A stretch of DNA of 64,000 nucleotides from NCBI GenBank assembly GCA_025153755.1, contig JAOALD010000002.1:434001-498000 (forward strand), given 5' to 3'. Below are positions 33,315 to 40,900 of the stretch, one piece after another (the first letter of the stretch is position 1; each line of letters opens with the position of its first letter). The position numbers were made by a program, and so were the translations under genes. Below the pieces are notes generated by a model. The model did no database searches. It saw nothing but the letters and a program-made list of their open reading frames with translations, and was not told where the DNA came from. Origin of the DNA: SAR92 clade bacterium H921 (GTDB lineage: Bacteria; Pseudomonadota; Gammaproteobacteria; Pseudomonadales; Porticoccaceae).

Positions 33315-34868
33315 TTACTCTTGTGACCTTATTGTAGGCTCTGAACCATTAGACTCGGCGTATAAAGACTTAAACAAACTAAACGCCGCCATAATCAAAA
33401 CAATCGAAAATGGCAGTGCAGCCACAATTGAAGCGGTCTGCAGTGCTTTGAGGCCACCGGCAAAGAGTAGCACTGCGGCAACAGCACCCACAGCTAGACC
33501 CCAAAATATGCGGAAGCGCGGTGCCGGCTCCTCATCGCCCATGGAAATTAGTGTGCAGATCACCAAGGTTGCCGAGTCGGCGGAGGTGACAAAGTAAGTG
33601 ACAAGCATAATGGTGCAGATACCCGCCATAATTGGGGTGAGCCACTGTCCTAGATTCATAAGGTCGATAGTTTTAAACAGGGCGGTGGTCGTATCTTGAT
33701 TGACCGCCTCGACCACGCCGCCGGCGCCAAATAACTCTATGTACATGCCAGTGCTACCAAAGATCGTTATCCATAAAAGGGCTAGGGCAGTCGGTGCCAG
33801 CAACACACCCAAAACAAACTCACGCAATGTTCGGCCACGAGAAATGCGGGCAATAAAAACAGCCACAAAGGGCGACCATGCAATCCACCAGCCCCAGTAA
33901 AAGATAGTCCACCAGCCCTGCCAGGGGTTGTCGCTGTCCGGATTGACCCACAGGGCCATCGCCGGGGCGTTTAGCAGATAATCAATACCGTTATTAAATA
34001 AAGAGTTGAGCTGGTAGCCTGTTGGGCCAAAGATAAAGAACAATAGTAGTATCAACAATGTTAGGCGCATATTGAATACGCTTAGAATACGAATACCACG
34101 ATTGACTCCTGTAAGTACCGAAATGGTAGCAATAATTGAAATGCCAGCGATAAGAATCATTTGATTGCTGATGGCAATATCCATGCCCAGCAGATAGTTC
34201 AGGCCAGCATTCATCTGTTGGGCACCGAGCCCCAGCGATGTGGCTATGCCAAATACCGTGCCTATGACCGCTAGTAGGTCCGCCATAAAACCAATGGGGC
34301 CATAAATTCGTTCACCAAAGATAGGGTAGAGGCTGGAGCGAATCGCCAAGGGTAGACCTTTGCGGTAGGCAAAATATGCAAGTGATAAACCCAGTACTGC
34401 GTAGAGTGCCCAACCATGCAGTCCCCAGTGCATCACCGTTATACGCATTGCAATGGTGGCTGCTTCAGGAGTCATAGACAGCGCAGGATCGAGGAAAGGG
34501 TTAGCCTGAAAATGTGCCATCGGCTCGGCAATGCTGTAGAACAGAATTCCAATACCTATCCCAGCACCAAACAGCATAGAGAACCAAGCAAAGAGGCCAA
34601 ACTGTGGCTGGTCATTGTCAGTGCCAAGTCTAATATTGCCAAACCGGCTGAAAACCAGATACAGGGACAGCAATAAAAAGATATTCATCAACCCGATGTA
34701 GTACCAGGCCAGTTCCTTGGAAATATAATCTTTCGCGCTGCTGTAGACCGAATCGGCGTACTGAGGGTCGACGATGGTAAAAATCACAAATCCCAAAACT
34801 AAAAAAGCAGATCCTATTGCCATTACAGGATGGGCGCCGGCCAAAACGCCACTGGTTTGATTGGACAT
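33315..34868 (-). CDS. dddT: BCCT-family DMSP transporter
   Basis: 517 residues with 12 membrane segments. The helix-4 segment VMHWGLHGWALYAVLGLSLA and the GWWTIFYWGWWIAWSPFVAV segment are textbook BCCT with the Trp-rich binding box. IARISRGRTLREF follows. It is the first gene of the operon divergent from dddD and is followed at 4 bp by dddB, exactly the DddT position. Uptake of DMSP is inferred from context; glycine betaine transport would look the same in sequence. Confidence 0.85.
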   Translation of the reverse strand: MSNQTSGVLAGAHPVMAIGSAFLVLGFVIFTIVDPQYADSVYSSAKDYISKELAWYYIGLMNIFLLLSLYLVFSRFGNIRLGTDNDQPQFGLFAWFSMLFGAGIGIGILFYSIAEPMAHFQANPFLDPALSMTPEAATIAMRITVMHWGLHGWALYAVLGLSLAYFAYRKGLPLAIRSSLYPIFGERIYGPIGFMADLLAVIGTVFGIATSLGLGAQQMNAGLNYLLGMDIAISNQMILIAGISIIATISVLTGVNRGIRILSVFNMRLTLLILLLFFIFGPTGYQLNSLFNNGIDYLLNAPAMALWVNPDSDNPWQGWWTIFYWGWWIAWSPFVAVFIARISRGRTLREFVLGVLLAPTALALLWITIFGSTGMYIELFGAGGVVEAVNQDTTTALFKTIDLMNLGQWLTPIMAGICTIMLVTYFVTSADSATLVICTLISMGDEEPAPRFRIFWGLAVGAVAAVLLFAGGLKALQTASIVAALPFSIVLIMAAFSLFKSLYAESNGSEPTIRSQE

Positions 34869-34909
34869 AGATATTTTTCCCCGAGATTTCTTAATTTTTA
34901 TTTTATCTT

Positions 34910-34934
34910 ATAACGATACGATTCTTATTGTTAT
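34910..34934. promoter_or_regulatory. Imperfect palindrome upstream of dddT, candidate operator
   Basis: ATAACGAT (34910-34917) and ATTGTTAT (34927-34934) match as an inverted repeat at 7 of 8 positions with 9 bases between. It lies 42 bp upstream of dddT in the 299-bp dddT/dddD intergenic region. The AT-rich dyad is the kind of site LysR or IclR proteins bind. Confidence 0.4.
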
Positions 34935-35096
34935 GCATATTAATCTCCCGTGCAACAATTAAAATATTGGCTTTAGGTGTCAGCTTATTTATGCCTTCAT
35001 AAGTAAAGTTGAGCCTTTGCATAAATCCAGTAATGGCGGGGCCTATAGAGCACTTACCCATAAAAAAATAATGGCCTCAGGGAGGTTTTTTGTTGC

Positions 35097-35132
35097 TGGC
35101 GCGATGGCTAGTTGGTTTCTATCATCGCGCCA
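35097..35132. promoter_or_regulatory. Perfect 10-bp inverted repeat just upstream of dddD
   Basis: TGGCGCGATG (35097-35106) and CATCGCGCCA (35123-35132) are exact complements with a 16-base spacer, in otherwise AT-rich DNA. The right arm ends 35 bp before ATG 35168. It could be a protein operator or a hairpin in the dddD mRNA leader. Confidence 0.6.
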
Positions 35133-35167
35133 AATAGACATTGATGTTAAAAATTGGATTCAACGCT

Positions 35168-37777
35168 ATGCGAGATAACAACTATTTACCTCTTTCAGGG
35201 GTCCGAGTAATTGATTTTGGCCAGCAGATTGCAGGCCCAGCAGTAGCCATGGTACTGGCTGATTTGGGCGCTACGGTGATCCATATCGATCCACCTGCAG
35301 GCCCCCAGTGGAAGCATCAGGCCAACGCTATATTGAACCGAAACAAAGGTTGTTTGACGATCGACTTAAAAAGCGCTGAGGGCCTTGATCAGGCGTTGCA
35401 GTTAATTGATCAGGCTGATGTTGTCCTTGAGTCGTTTCGCCCCGGCGTGATGCAGAGATTGGGAATCGACTTTGCCCAGTTGCGCGCCAAGCGCCCTGAG
35501 CTGATTACTCTGTCTGTGCCTGGGTTTGCTAGTAATGATGCGTTGCGCAGTCAGTGGAAGGCAACCGAGGCTGTGGTTGCGGCCACCGCTGGCGCCTTTA
35601 CTGATATGGGCTTTAATCGAGTGTTGATGGGTTTAAATCCTTGCTTCTCACCCTTACCCTTAGCGTCTTCCTATACCGTGACCTTGGCAGCTAGCTCTGT
35701 TGTGTTGGCACTAATGGCCAGAAATAATTCCGGTTATGGTGATCATATTGAGGTACCGGTGGTTGCGGCGATGATGGAGGGTCTGTCATACAACTCCTAT
35801 GAAGTGGCTGATTTACCTCAGCGTTATAAGACCATGCGCGAGCTAGAAATCGAGGATCGCCGCGCTAAGGGAGTTGATTTTGACCTGAGTTATGAGCAGT
35901 TACAGGGATATCTGGATCCATTTTATCGCACCTACCAATGTGCCGATGGACGTATGTTTTACGTGGTGTGTCCCTCGCATCGCAACCATGCGCGCCGCTG
36001 TCTTGAAGTTTTGGGGCTCTATGATGAGTTGCTGGCTGAGGGCATGCCCGAGGTGCAAGATCTGCATCTACCGGTAAGCGAGTGGGAGGGTGAAACCTCA
36101 TTGGGGGTCTATCCTCTGCCGAAAAAGTGGGCCGATATTATCTCGGCTAAAATAAAAGTAGTGATGTTGACTAAAACCTCCACCGAATGGGGGGCTATTT
36201 TTGGTGATGGCCAGATTCCCGGTGCTCCCCACAGAACCACGAGGGAATGGGTAAATAGCCAACATTGTAATGATGCGGGTCTAATTGTTGAGGTCGATGA
36301 TCCGGAGTATGGCTTGATGAAACAGCCGGGGCCAGTGGTCTGGTTGGAGGAGTCAGCACATAAAATGTTGGCGCCTAAACCGCGCAAATTTGTCTCATTT
36401 GCCGAGGCATTGGCAGAGTTGGTGGCACTGCAACCCAAGGTTATTACCCAAAAACCCGATGCAGATGTATCTGCGGGCTGGTTGCAGGGGTTGCGGATAC
36501 TGGATCTAACAAATGTAATTGCAGGGCCACATTCCAGCGCTTTTCTAGCTCGCTTCGGTGCCGATGTGACCAAGATCGAACCTGTAAAGCCCTTATATGA
36601 CCCTCTCATTGGAACTCTGTTCGCCTTTCAGGCCGATATGGGCAAGCGCAATGCATTGATTGATATTAATAGTGAAGAGGGCCGCGAGGCATTTAATCGT
36701 TTGGTACGCTCGGTAGATTTGGTGGTGATAAACGCCCCAGACCGACAAATGAAGCCCCTAGGTTTAGACAATGATAGTTTGCAGGCGATTAATCCTGGTG
36801 TGCTTTTCTGTCGACTCGACTGTTTAGGAGGCCCTCTGCCGGCCCATAAAAGTAATTATATTGGGTACGATGATATTATTCAGGCTAACAGCGGTATTAT
36901 GAGTCGCTTCGGCGGCGTAGACACGCCAGAAGAGCATGCGCATCTGGGTACCCTGGATGTGAACTGTGGTTTTGCGGGTGGTTTGGCTATGGCGGTGGCG
37001 CTATATCACAAAGCGAAAACCGGTCAGGTAAGTCGTGGCCGCACCTCATTGTCGGCGGTTACTAATTTGGCGCAGTTGCCATTCTGTTTCGACTACGCGG
37101 GCCTAGAAGACTTTAACGAACCCTCTGGACGCCAGGCCATGGGTAATCATGCGTTGTCACATTTTTACGCAACCTCGGATGACTGGATCTTTATAGATGC
37201 GAATGAGGGTGATATGCATGCGTTGGAAAACATACAGGGTCTGCAGGGCATCGCTGTAACCGCTGATATCCAGACGTTTTTAACTGTTGCCTTTCAGCAG
37301 GCCTCGGCGGAGACATGGATAACGCGATTGCTGGATGCTGACATTGCAGCTGCTCAGCCGCAATCGATTGAAACACTTCGGGAACAGTACAGTAGGGTTG
37401 CTGATGGAACGGTGGGCCTTGAATGCGGTAGTTTCGCATTCTCAATCTATCCAGATCACCCCAGCGGTCATCAACTGACTCAGATTGACCACTATGCGAT
37501 TCGTCCAACTAACGCACAGATCCGTGCGGTAAGCCCAACTGAAGCCCACGGCCATTCAACCCGCGAGGTGTTGGCTGACGTAGGTTACAGTCCGGCGCAG
37601 ATAGAATCTATGTTGGAGCGTGGGATTGCCGGCCTCAGTTGGGGCAAGACCTTTTTGCCCGCCGATAGCGCCGGTCATCCATTGCCTGAATTAGATGGTC
37701 TTTTCGGCGCAGTGAACACAGAGACTGTAAGCTGGATCAATACCGAGTCTACCGATGGAGATATCTTCATCACATAA
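35168..37777 (+). CDS. dddD: DMSP CoA-transferase/lyase
   Basis: 869 residues from ATG 35168 (ATG 35144 is possible). Two class III CoA-transferase (CaiB) domains lie in tandem, about 5-410 and 435-830, the hallmark of DddD, which acylates DMSP with CoA and releases DMS and a 3-hydroxypropionate product. Domain 1 opens LPLSGVRVIDFGQQIAGP and domain 2 opens LQGLRILDLTNVIAGPHSS. The nucleophilic Asp of the family is present in domain 2 (Asp597, HLGTLDVNCGFAGG), near the Asp602 reported for Marinomonas DddD; at the matching place domain 1 has PLASSY without Asp. It is divergent from dddTBC. Its last 87 bases overlap the convergent DksA/TraR-like gene. Confidence 0.88.
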   Translation: MRDNNYLPLSGVRVIDFGQQIAGPAVAMVLADLGATVIHIDPPAGPQWKHQANAILNRNKGCLTIDLKSAEGLDQALQLIDQADVVLESFRPGVMQRLGIDFAQLRAKRPELITLSVPGFASNDALRSQWKATEAVVAATAGAFTDMGFNRVLMGLNPCFSPLPLASSYTVTLAASSVVLALMARNNSGYGDHIEVPVVAAMMEGLSYNSYEVADLPQRYKTMRELEIEDRRAKGVDFDLSYEQLQGYLDPFYRTYQCADGRMFYVVCPSHRNHARRCLEVLGLYDELLAEGMPEVQDLHLPVSEWEGETSLGVYPLPKKWADIISAKIKVVMLTKTSTEWGAIFGDGQIPGAPHRTTREWVNSQHCNDAGLIVEVDDPEYGLMKQPGPVVWLEESAHKMLAPKPRKFVSFAEALAELVALQPKVITQKPDADVSAGWLQGLRILDLTNVIAGPHSSAFLARFGADVTKIEPVKPLYDPLIGTLFAFQADMGKRNALIDINSEEGREAFNRLVRSVDLVVINAPDRQMKPLGLDNDSLQAINPGVLFCRLDCLGGPLPAHKSNYIGYDDIIQANSGIMSRFGGVDTPEEHAHLGTLDVNCGFAGGLAMAVALYHKAKTGQVSRGRTSLSAVTNLAQLPFCFDYAGLEDFNEPSGRQAMGNHALSHFYATSDDWIFIDANEGDMHALENIQGLQGIAVTADIQTFLTVAFQQASAETWITRLLDADIAAAQPQSIETLREQYSRVADGTVGLECGSFAFSIYPDHPSGHQLTQIDHYAIRPTNAQIRAVSPTEAHGHSTREVLADVGYSPAQIESMLERGIAGLSWGKTFLPADSAGHPLPELDGLFGAVNTETVSWINTESTDGDIFIT

Positions 37778-38035
37778 TGTGCAGCAGCCATAGTCGTCAG
37801 AGTCGATTCTAGCAAGAGCGCCTCGGATTCTGGCGAGCTGTTGCTGGCGACGACGCGAGGCCGCTTGGGCCATCTGAGTTGCCTGCATAGCATCTACTCG
37901 AGTTAGTCTGCCGATCATGGACTGATCTAATTCCGCAGGTTTTCGGGCATCCGTGGACAGGGCCTCCAGATCCTGCAATTCGCTACGTAAGTCCAGCAGG
38001 CGTTGACGAAAACTTTGCTGTACAGAAGCTTTCAT
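37691..38035 (-). CDS. DksA/TraR-family zinc-finger protein
   Basis: 114 residues. A coiled-coil-like N-terminal half (RQRLLDLRSELQDLEAL, AASRRRQQQLARIRGALARI) is followed by a four-Cys zinc finger, C-T-L-C and C-V-H-C about 18 residues apart. The size is that of the short TraR/YbiI-type members rather than full DksA (about 150). Such proteins bind the RNA polymerase secondary channel. The start ATG overlaps the LysR stop as TGATG, so the two are translationally coupled. The C-terminal 28 codons lie antisense to the end of dddD. Confidence 0.82.
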   Translation of the reverse strand: MKASVQQSFRQRLLDLRSELQDLEALSTDARKPAELDQSMIGRLTRVDAMQATQMAQAASRRRQQQLARIRGALARIDSDDYGCCTLCDEDISIGRLGIDPAYSLCVHCAEKTI

Positions 38036-39006
38036 CAGATCGCCGGCATCTCATGGATAGCATAGGCCTGTTGTTCGAGCCAGGGCGCTATTTGAATTAG
38101 TTGGGGGACGATTTCGTCACGATAAATACTACGACACATGGCTGCGACTCTATCTGGCACATCGCCTAGTTCGTTGGGGCGGCAGAGCATGGTGAGATGA
38201 CGCGCATTGGTGCTTTTGGCCAATTGTAGCACGCGCACTCCTTTGAGTAATTCAGGGTAGCGCACCATACACAGTCCGGTGGTTATGGCCCAGCCCCGAC
38301 CGGATTGCACAAAGCGCAGTAATGTTTGGGTGCTGTCCAGCTCGTAGGCAACATTGAGATCAATACTCAGGCGTCGCGCAATAAGGTCTGTGAATATACC
38401 TAGTCGAGAAGTTCCCGCATAGCGGACAAAGGATAAATTTTCAGCCAGCCAGGCTGGGGTAGCAGTCCCATCTTGGGCGAACTTTTCCGGCACGATCATG
38501 ACAAAGGGATCGCGTAAAATAGGAAAGCGTTGCAATTCAGGAACCTCGCCAATGGGATCGCTGGTGATCAATAAATCTAGGTCGCGATTAAGTAAATCCT
38601 GAGACAGGGAAGACCCCAGTCCTGTGCGCAGTGTGAGCTTAGAGGTAAAAGCTTGTACCTGTTCCATAAGTGCCAGACCAGCGACATCACAAAAAGAATC
38701 GATCATGCCGACCTTCAGCGGCAGCAGTCCCCCCATTGAGAGCTGGCGCACATCCGCGAGCATACGATGGGTATCACTGATAATTTGTTGAGCATAACCT
38801 TTGAGAACCTGGCCACTTGGGGTTAATTTAATCGGACGAGACCGCGTAACCACAAGCTGAGTTTCCGTTTTCTGCTCAATCTGCTTGAGTGTCTGAGATA
38901 CAGCAGACTGTGTAATACCCAAGCGCTCGGCCGCTTGGGTTAATGTGTCAGCTTCGCTAATAGCAACGAATATTTTTAGTGCACCAATTTCTACATTATT
39001 TTTCAT
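38035..39006 (-). CDS. LysR-family regulator
   Basis: 323 residues. The DNA-binding domain (about 1-65) reads IGALKIFVAISEADTLTQAA and LGITQSAVSQTLKQIEQ. The effector domain follows from about 95, including a Cys at VGMIDSFCDVAG. It is co-transcribed with the DksA/TraR-like gene and converges on dddD, so it may affect DMSP genes, but the coupled partner suggests a broader role. Target genes cannot be told from sequence. The methionine-rich outer-membrane gene ends 65 bp behind its start on the same strand side. Confidence 0.85.
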   Translation of the reverse strand: MKNNVEIGALKIFVAISEADTLTQAAERLGITQSAVSQTLKQIEQKTETQLVVTRSRPIKLTPSGQVLKGYAQQIISDTHRMLADVRQLSMGGLLPLKVGMIDSFCDVAGLALMEQVQAFTSKLTLRTGLGSSLSQDLLNRDLDLLITSDPIGEVPELQRFPILRDPFVMIVPEKFAQDGTATPAWLAENLSFVRYAGTSRLGIFTDLIARRLSIDLNVAYELDSTQTLLRFVQSGRGWAITTGLCMVRYPELLKGVRVLQLAKSTNARHLTMLCRPNELGDVPDRVAAMCRSIYRDEIVPQLIQIAPWLEQQAYAIHEMPAI

Positions 39007-39071
39007 GGTGCCGAGTATAGGGTAATCAGAGAACTAAAAGTTACACCTCAGCGTCATAGGGTCTTAAGGTT

Positions 39072-40106
39072 TTATAAGCTCAGTTGCCAACCCAGTACAA
39101 AGGAATAATCTGTTTCTAGCTGTGGTCCGTTTAAATCCTGATAAATTGATCTGATAAATTCGACCGCCAAACGATTCGAGTGAGAGCCTGGAATAATCCA
39201 GTTAATACCAGTTGCTAAATCAACCCTCTGACCGCCGCGTAAATCAGGATCTGCTGTGGGCACCATATTTTTCATCATAGGACTTAATTTGCTGCTTTCA
39301 CCATCAATATCATCCCAATATTCATAGGCCCCGCGCACTGACCAGCTGAAAGATTTTGCGAAGGGACGAGCGTACCAAATCGTCGTCATAAGGCGATCAC
39401 CGAGGCTGTAGTGATTGTCATTTTCATCTAGGCGCAATGTCGCTATAGCTTGCGCACCCCAAGAATAAGTCGCCTGATGACTGTTGTAGGTTAGACCCGG
39501 TCTAAGGTCATAGGTCCCTGAGCCCACTTGCATGGCATAGGGCAGCACCACTTCACTGCCCATGCTCATACCAGTCATGTCTTTCTCATCAATGGAACCT
39601 GTAGGCAGGCTAAGACTCAGGTTGAGTATCAATGTGCTGTTTGATGTTTCGTGCAGCCGATATAGGCCACCGACCTTAATATCGCCGAGACCATCAGTTT
39701 CGGTGGTGAATGTTGAGCGCATCGGCATCATTCCCATACCGCCGGCCATTTCCATGCTGTGATCCATCTCATTGTTGACCACGGGTAACATAACCATGAG
39801 GGTTAAATCATTGCTCGGGGCATACATGGCGCCGAGCATATGCATTGCCATAGACATCTTTTCTGGAGCCACAGAATAGTCTTGTAAAACCTCATCGATA
39901 CTCAGGCTATTGCTACCCTCAAGATTACCGTCCATTTCCATCTGCATATAGCGATAAGAAAACATCCATTCACCCTCTTTGTGCATGTGCTCGCCCATTA
40001 CACCTACAGGACCATGACTGTCGGCGCGGATTGAACCGTCCGCCAATACGGTTGAAGTAAAAAACAGAGTAATAAGGACGAGAAAGAATGAGCGATAGAA
40101 TGACAT
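39072..40106 (-). CDS. Methionine-rich outer-membrane beta-barrel protein, transporter-like
   Basis: 344 residues with a signal peptide (about 1-22, LITLFFTSTVLA). The mature protein alternates as a beta-barrel and ends in VLGWQLSL. It matches the phenol-degradation-type outer-membrane transporter family (MetA pathway) in general form. It is unusually rich in Met and His: HGPVGVMGEHMHKEGEWMF, MQMEMDG, MEMAGGMGMMPM and TGMSMGSE. Such clusters bind copper(I) in known copper-handling proteins, so a link to copper is likely but unproven. It is monocistronic, with a strong palindrome 58 bp upstream. Confidence 0.7.
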   Translation of the reverse strand: MSFYRSFFLVLITLFFTSTVLADGSIRADSHGPVGVMGEHMHKEGEWMFSYRYMQMEMDGNLEGSNSLSIDEVLQDYSVAPEKMSMAMHMLGAMYAPSNDLTLMVMLPVVNNEMDHSMEMAGGMGMMPMRSTFTTETDGLGDIKVGGLYRLHETSNSTLILNLSLSLPTGSIDEKDMTGMSMGSEVVLPYAMQVGSGTYDLRPGLTYNSHQATYSWGAQAIATLRLDENDNHYSLGDRLMTTIWYARPFAKSFSWSVRGAYEYWDDIDGESSKLSPMMKNMVPTADPDLRGGQRVDLATGINWIIPGSHSNRLAVEFIRSIYQDLNGPQLETDYSFVLGWQLSL

Positions 40107-40163
40107 TGTAGCCTCTAGGGTAGTTAAAACCCGCAGACTATCAGGCGATTGGCCCCAACAAAA

Positions 40164-40180
40164 TGTGACATATTGTCACA
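40164..40180. promoter_or_regulatory. Perfect 17-bp palindrome, candidate operator of the Met-rich barrel gene
   Basis: TGTGACA-TAT-TGTCACA is an exact 7-3-7 palindrome located 58 bp upstream of the barrel gene start and 29 bp past the soxG stop. It contains TGACA/TGTCA half-sites like those of CusR/CopR copper-response boxes, though with one base less spacing. Confidence 0.55.
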
Positions 40181-40208
40181 GGCAGGACCCAATGATATCC
40201 GAGGCGTT

Positions 40209-40898
40209 TTAACTGAGCGTTCGCAAGGCTGAAACGCCTACTGGTGCACCTGTGTATTCAGCCATTGCATCTAATAGACAGTCCCACAGAAACTCAGTCG
40301 CGCTGGCATCTGTAAGGACATAGAAGCAGGGGGTGCTGCCTAGGTCATGACGAATAACAATACTGTTAGCCCTGGCTACAGAGGTCTGTGCAACCTCGCC
40401 ATTGGCGAATTTATGGGCGCGTAAATCCACCGCACAAATTTTTGAAAACATCTCTGCTGCTTGATTGCCGGTAACCGCAAGCCAGCAGTGACTATCGGCT
40501 CTTGGGAGAGCGTAGGTCTGTGCAGCAATAGGACTGTCTTCGAGCCGTTCTATCTGAGTGGACGTAACTCCCAGATCACTGAGTATCAACAGTTCCTGAT
40601 GAGATAACTTTGCGACCAGACTATCATCCTTTTGCACTGCACTGGTATTTGGCTGCTGGGGTAGAGTAACCCCATGGTATGCAGCCCAATCTGGTGCTCC
40701 AGTCCCCTTAAAACCGATACGGGGTAAGGTAGACAGATCTGCTAATCCTAATTTTTTTGCCTGATCCACCTCTGTTTGAGAACCATAGTCTTTTACCACT
40801 ATGAGATTGCTGCAGTGCTCAAACTCGGCACCTAGTTCAATATGGCGACGCGCTAGTTGGCTTCGGCGTTTTACCTGAGATGGCCTTATGCTTGTCAT
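40209..40898 (-). CDS. soxG: Sarcosine oxidase gamma subunit
   Basis: 229 residues, near the usual 190-210. Sequence conservation in this subunit is low, but LPRIGFKGTGAPDWAAYHGV and the ending VGVSALRTLS fit the family, which has the fold of a T-protein lobe. It is the last gene of soxBDAG, 2 bp after soxA. The gamma subunit packs against alpha in the cytoplasmic heterotetramer. Confidence 0.85.
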   Translation of the reverse strand: MTSIRPSQVKRRSQLARRHIELGAEFEHCSNLIVVKDYGSQTEVDQAKKLGLADLSTLPRIGFKGTGAPDWAAYHGVTLPQQPNTSAVQKDDSLVAKLSHQELLILSDLGVTSTQIERLEDSPIAAQTYALPRADSHCWLAVTGNQAAEMFSKICAVDLRAHKFANGEVAQTSVARANSIVIRHDLGSTPCFYVLTDASATEFLWDCLLDAMAEYTGAPVGVSALRTLS

Positions 40899-40900
40899 AG

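Noticed and set aside
35063-35092. Terminator in front of dddD
   Set aside because: CCTC-AGG-GAGG followed by six Ts has only a 4-bp core stem, too weak to call.
36109-36609. 166-residue minus-strand frame within dddD
   Set aside because: Antisense to a well-conserved CaiB domain; no ribosome binding site and no protein-like domain.
35168-37777. Carnitine or formyl-CoA transferase
   Set aside because: Two CaiB domains in one 869-residue chain, Asp in domain 2 only, and the dddTBC neighbours fit DddD far better.
40164-40180. CRP binding site
   Set aside because: The half-sites TGTGA and TCACA are separated by 7 bases rather than the 6 required by CRP, so I list it only as a palindrome of unknown partner.
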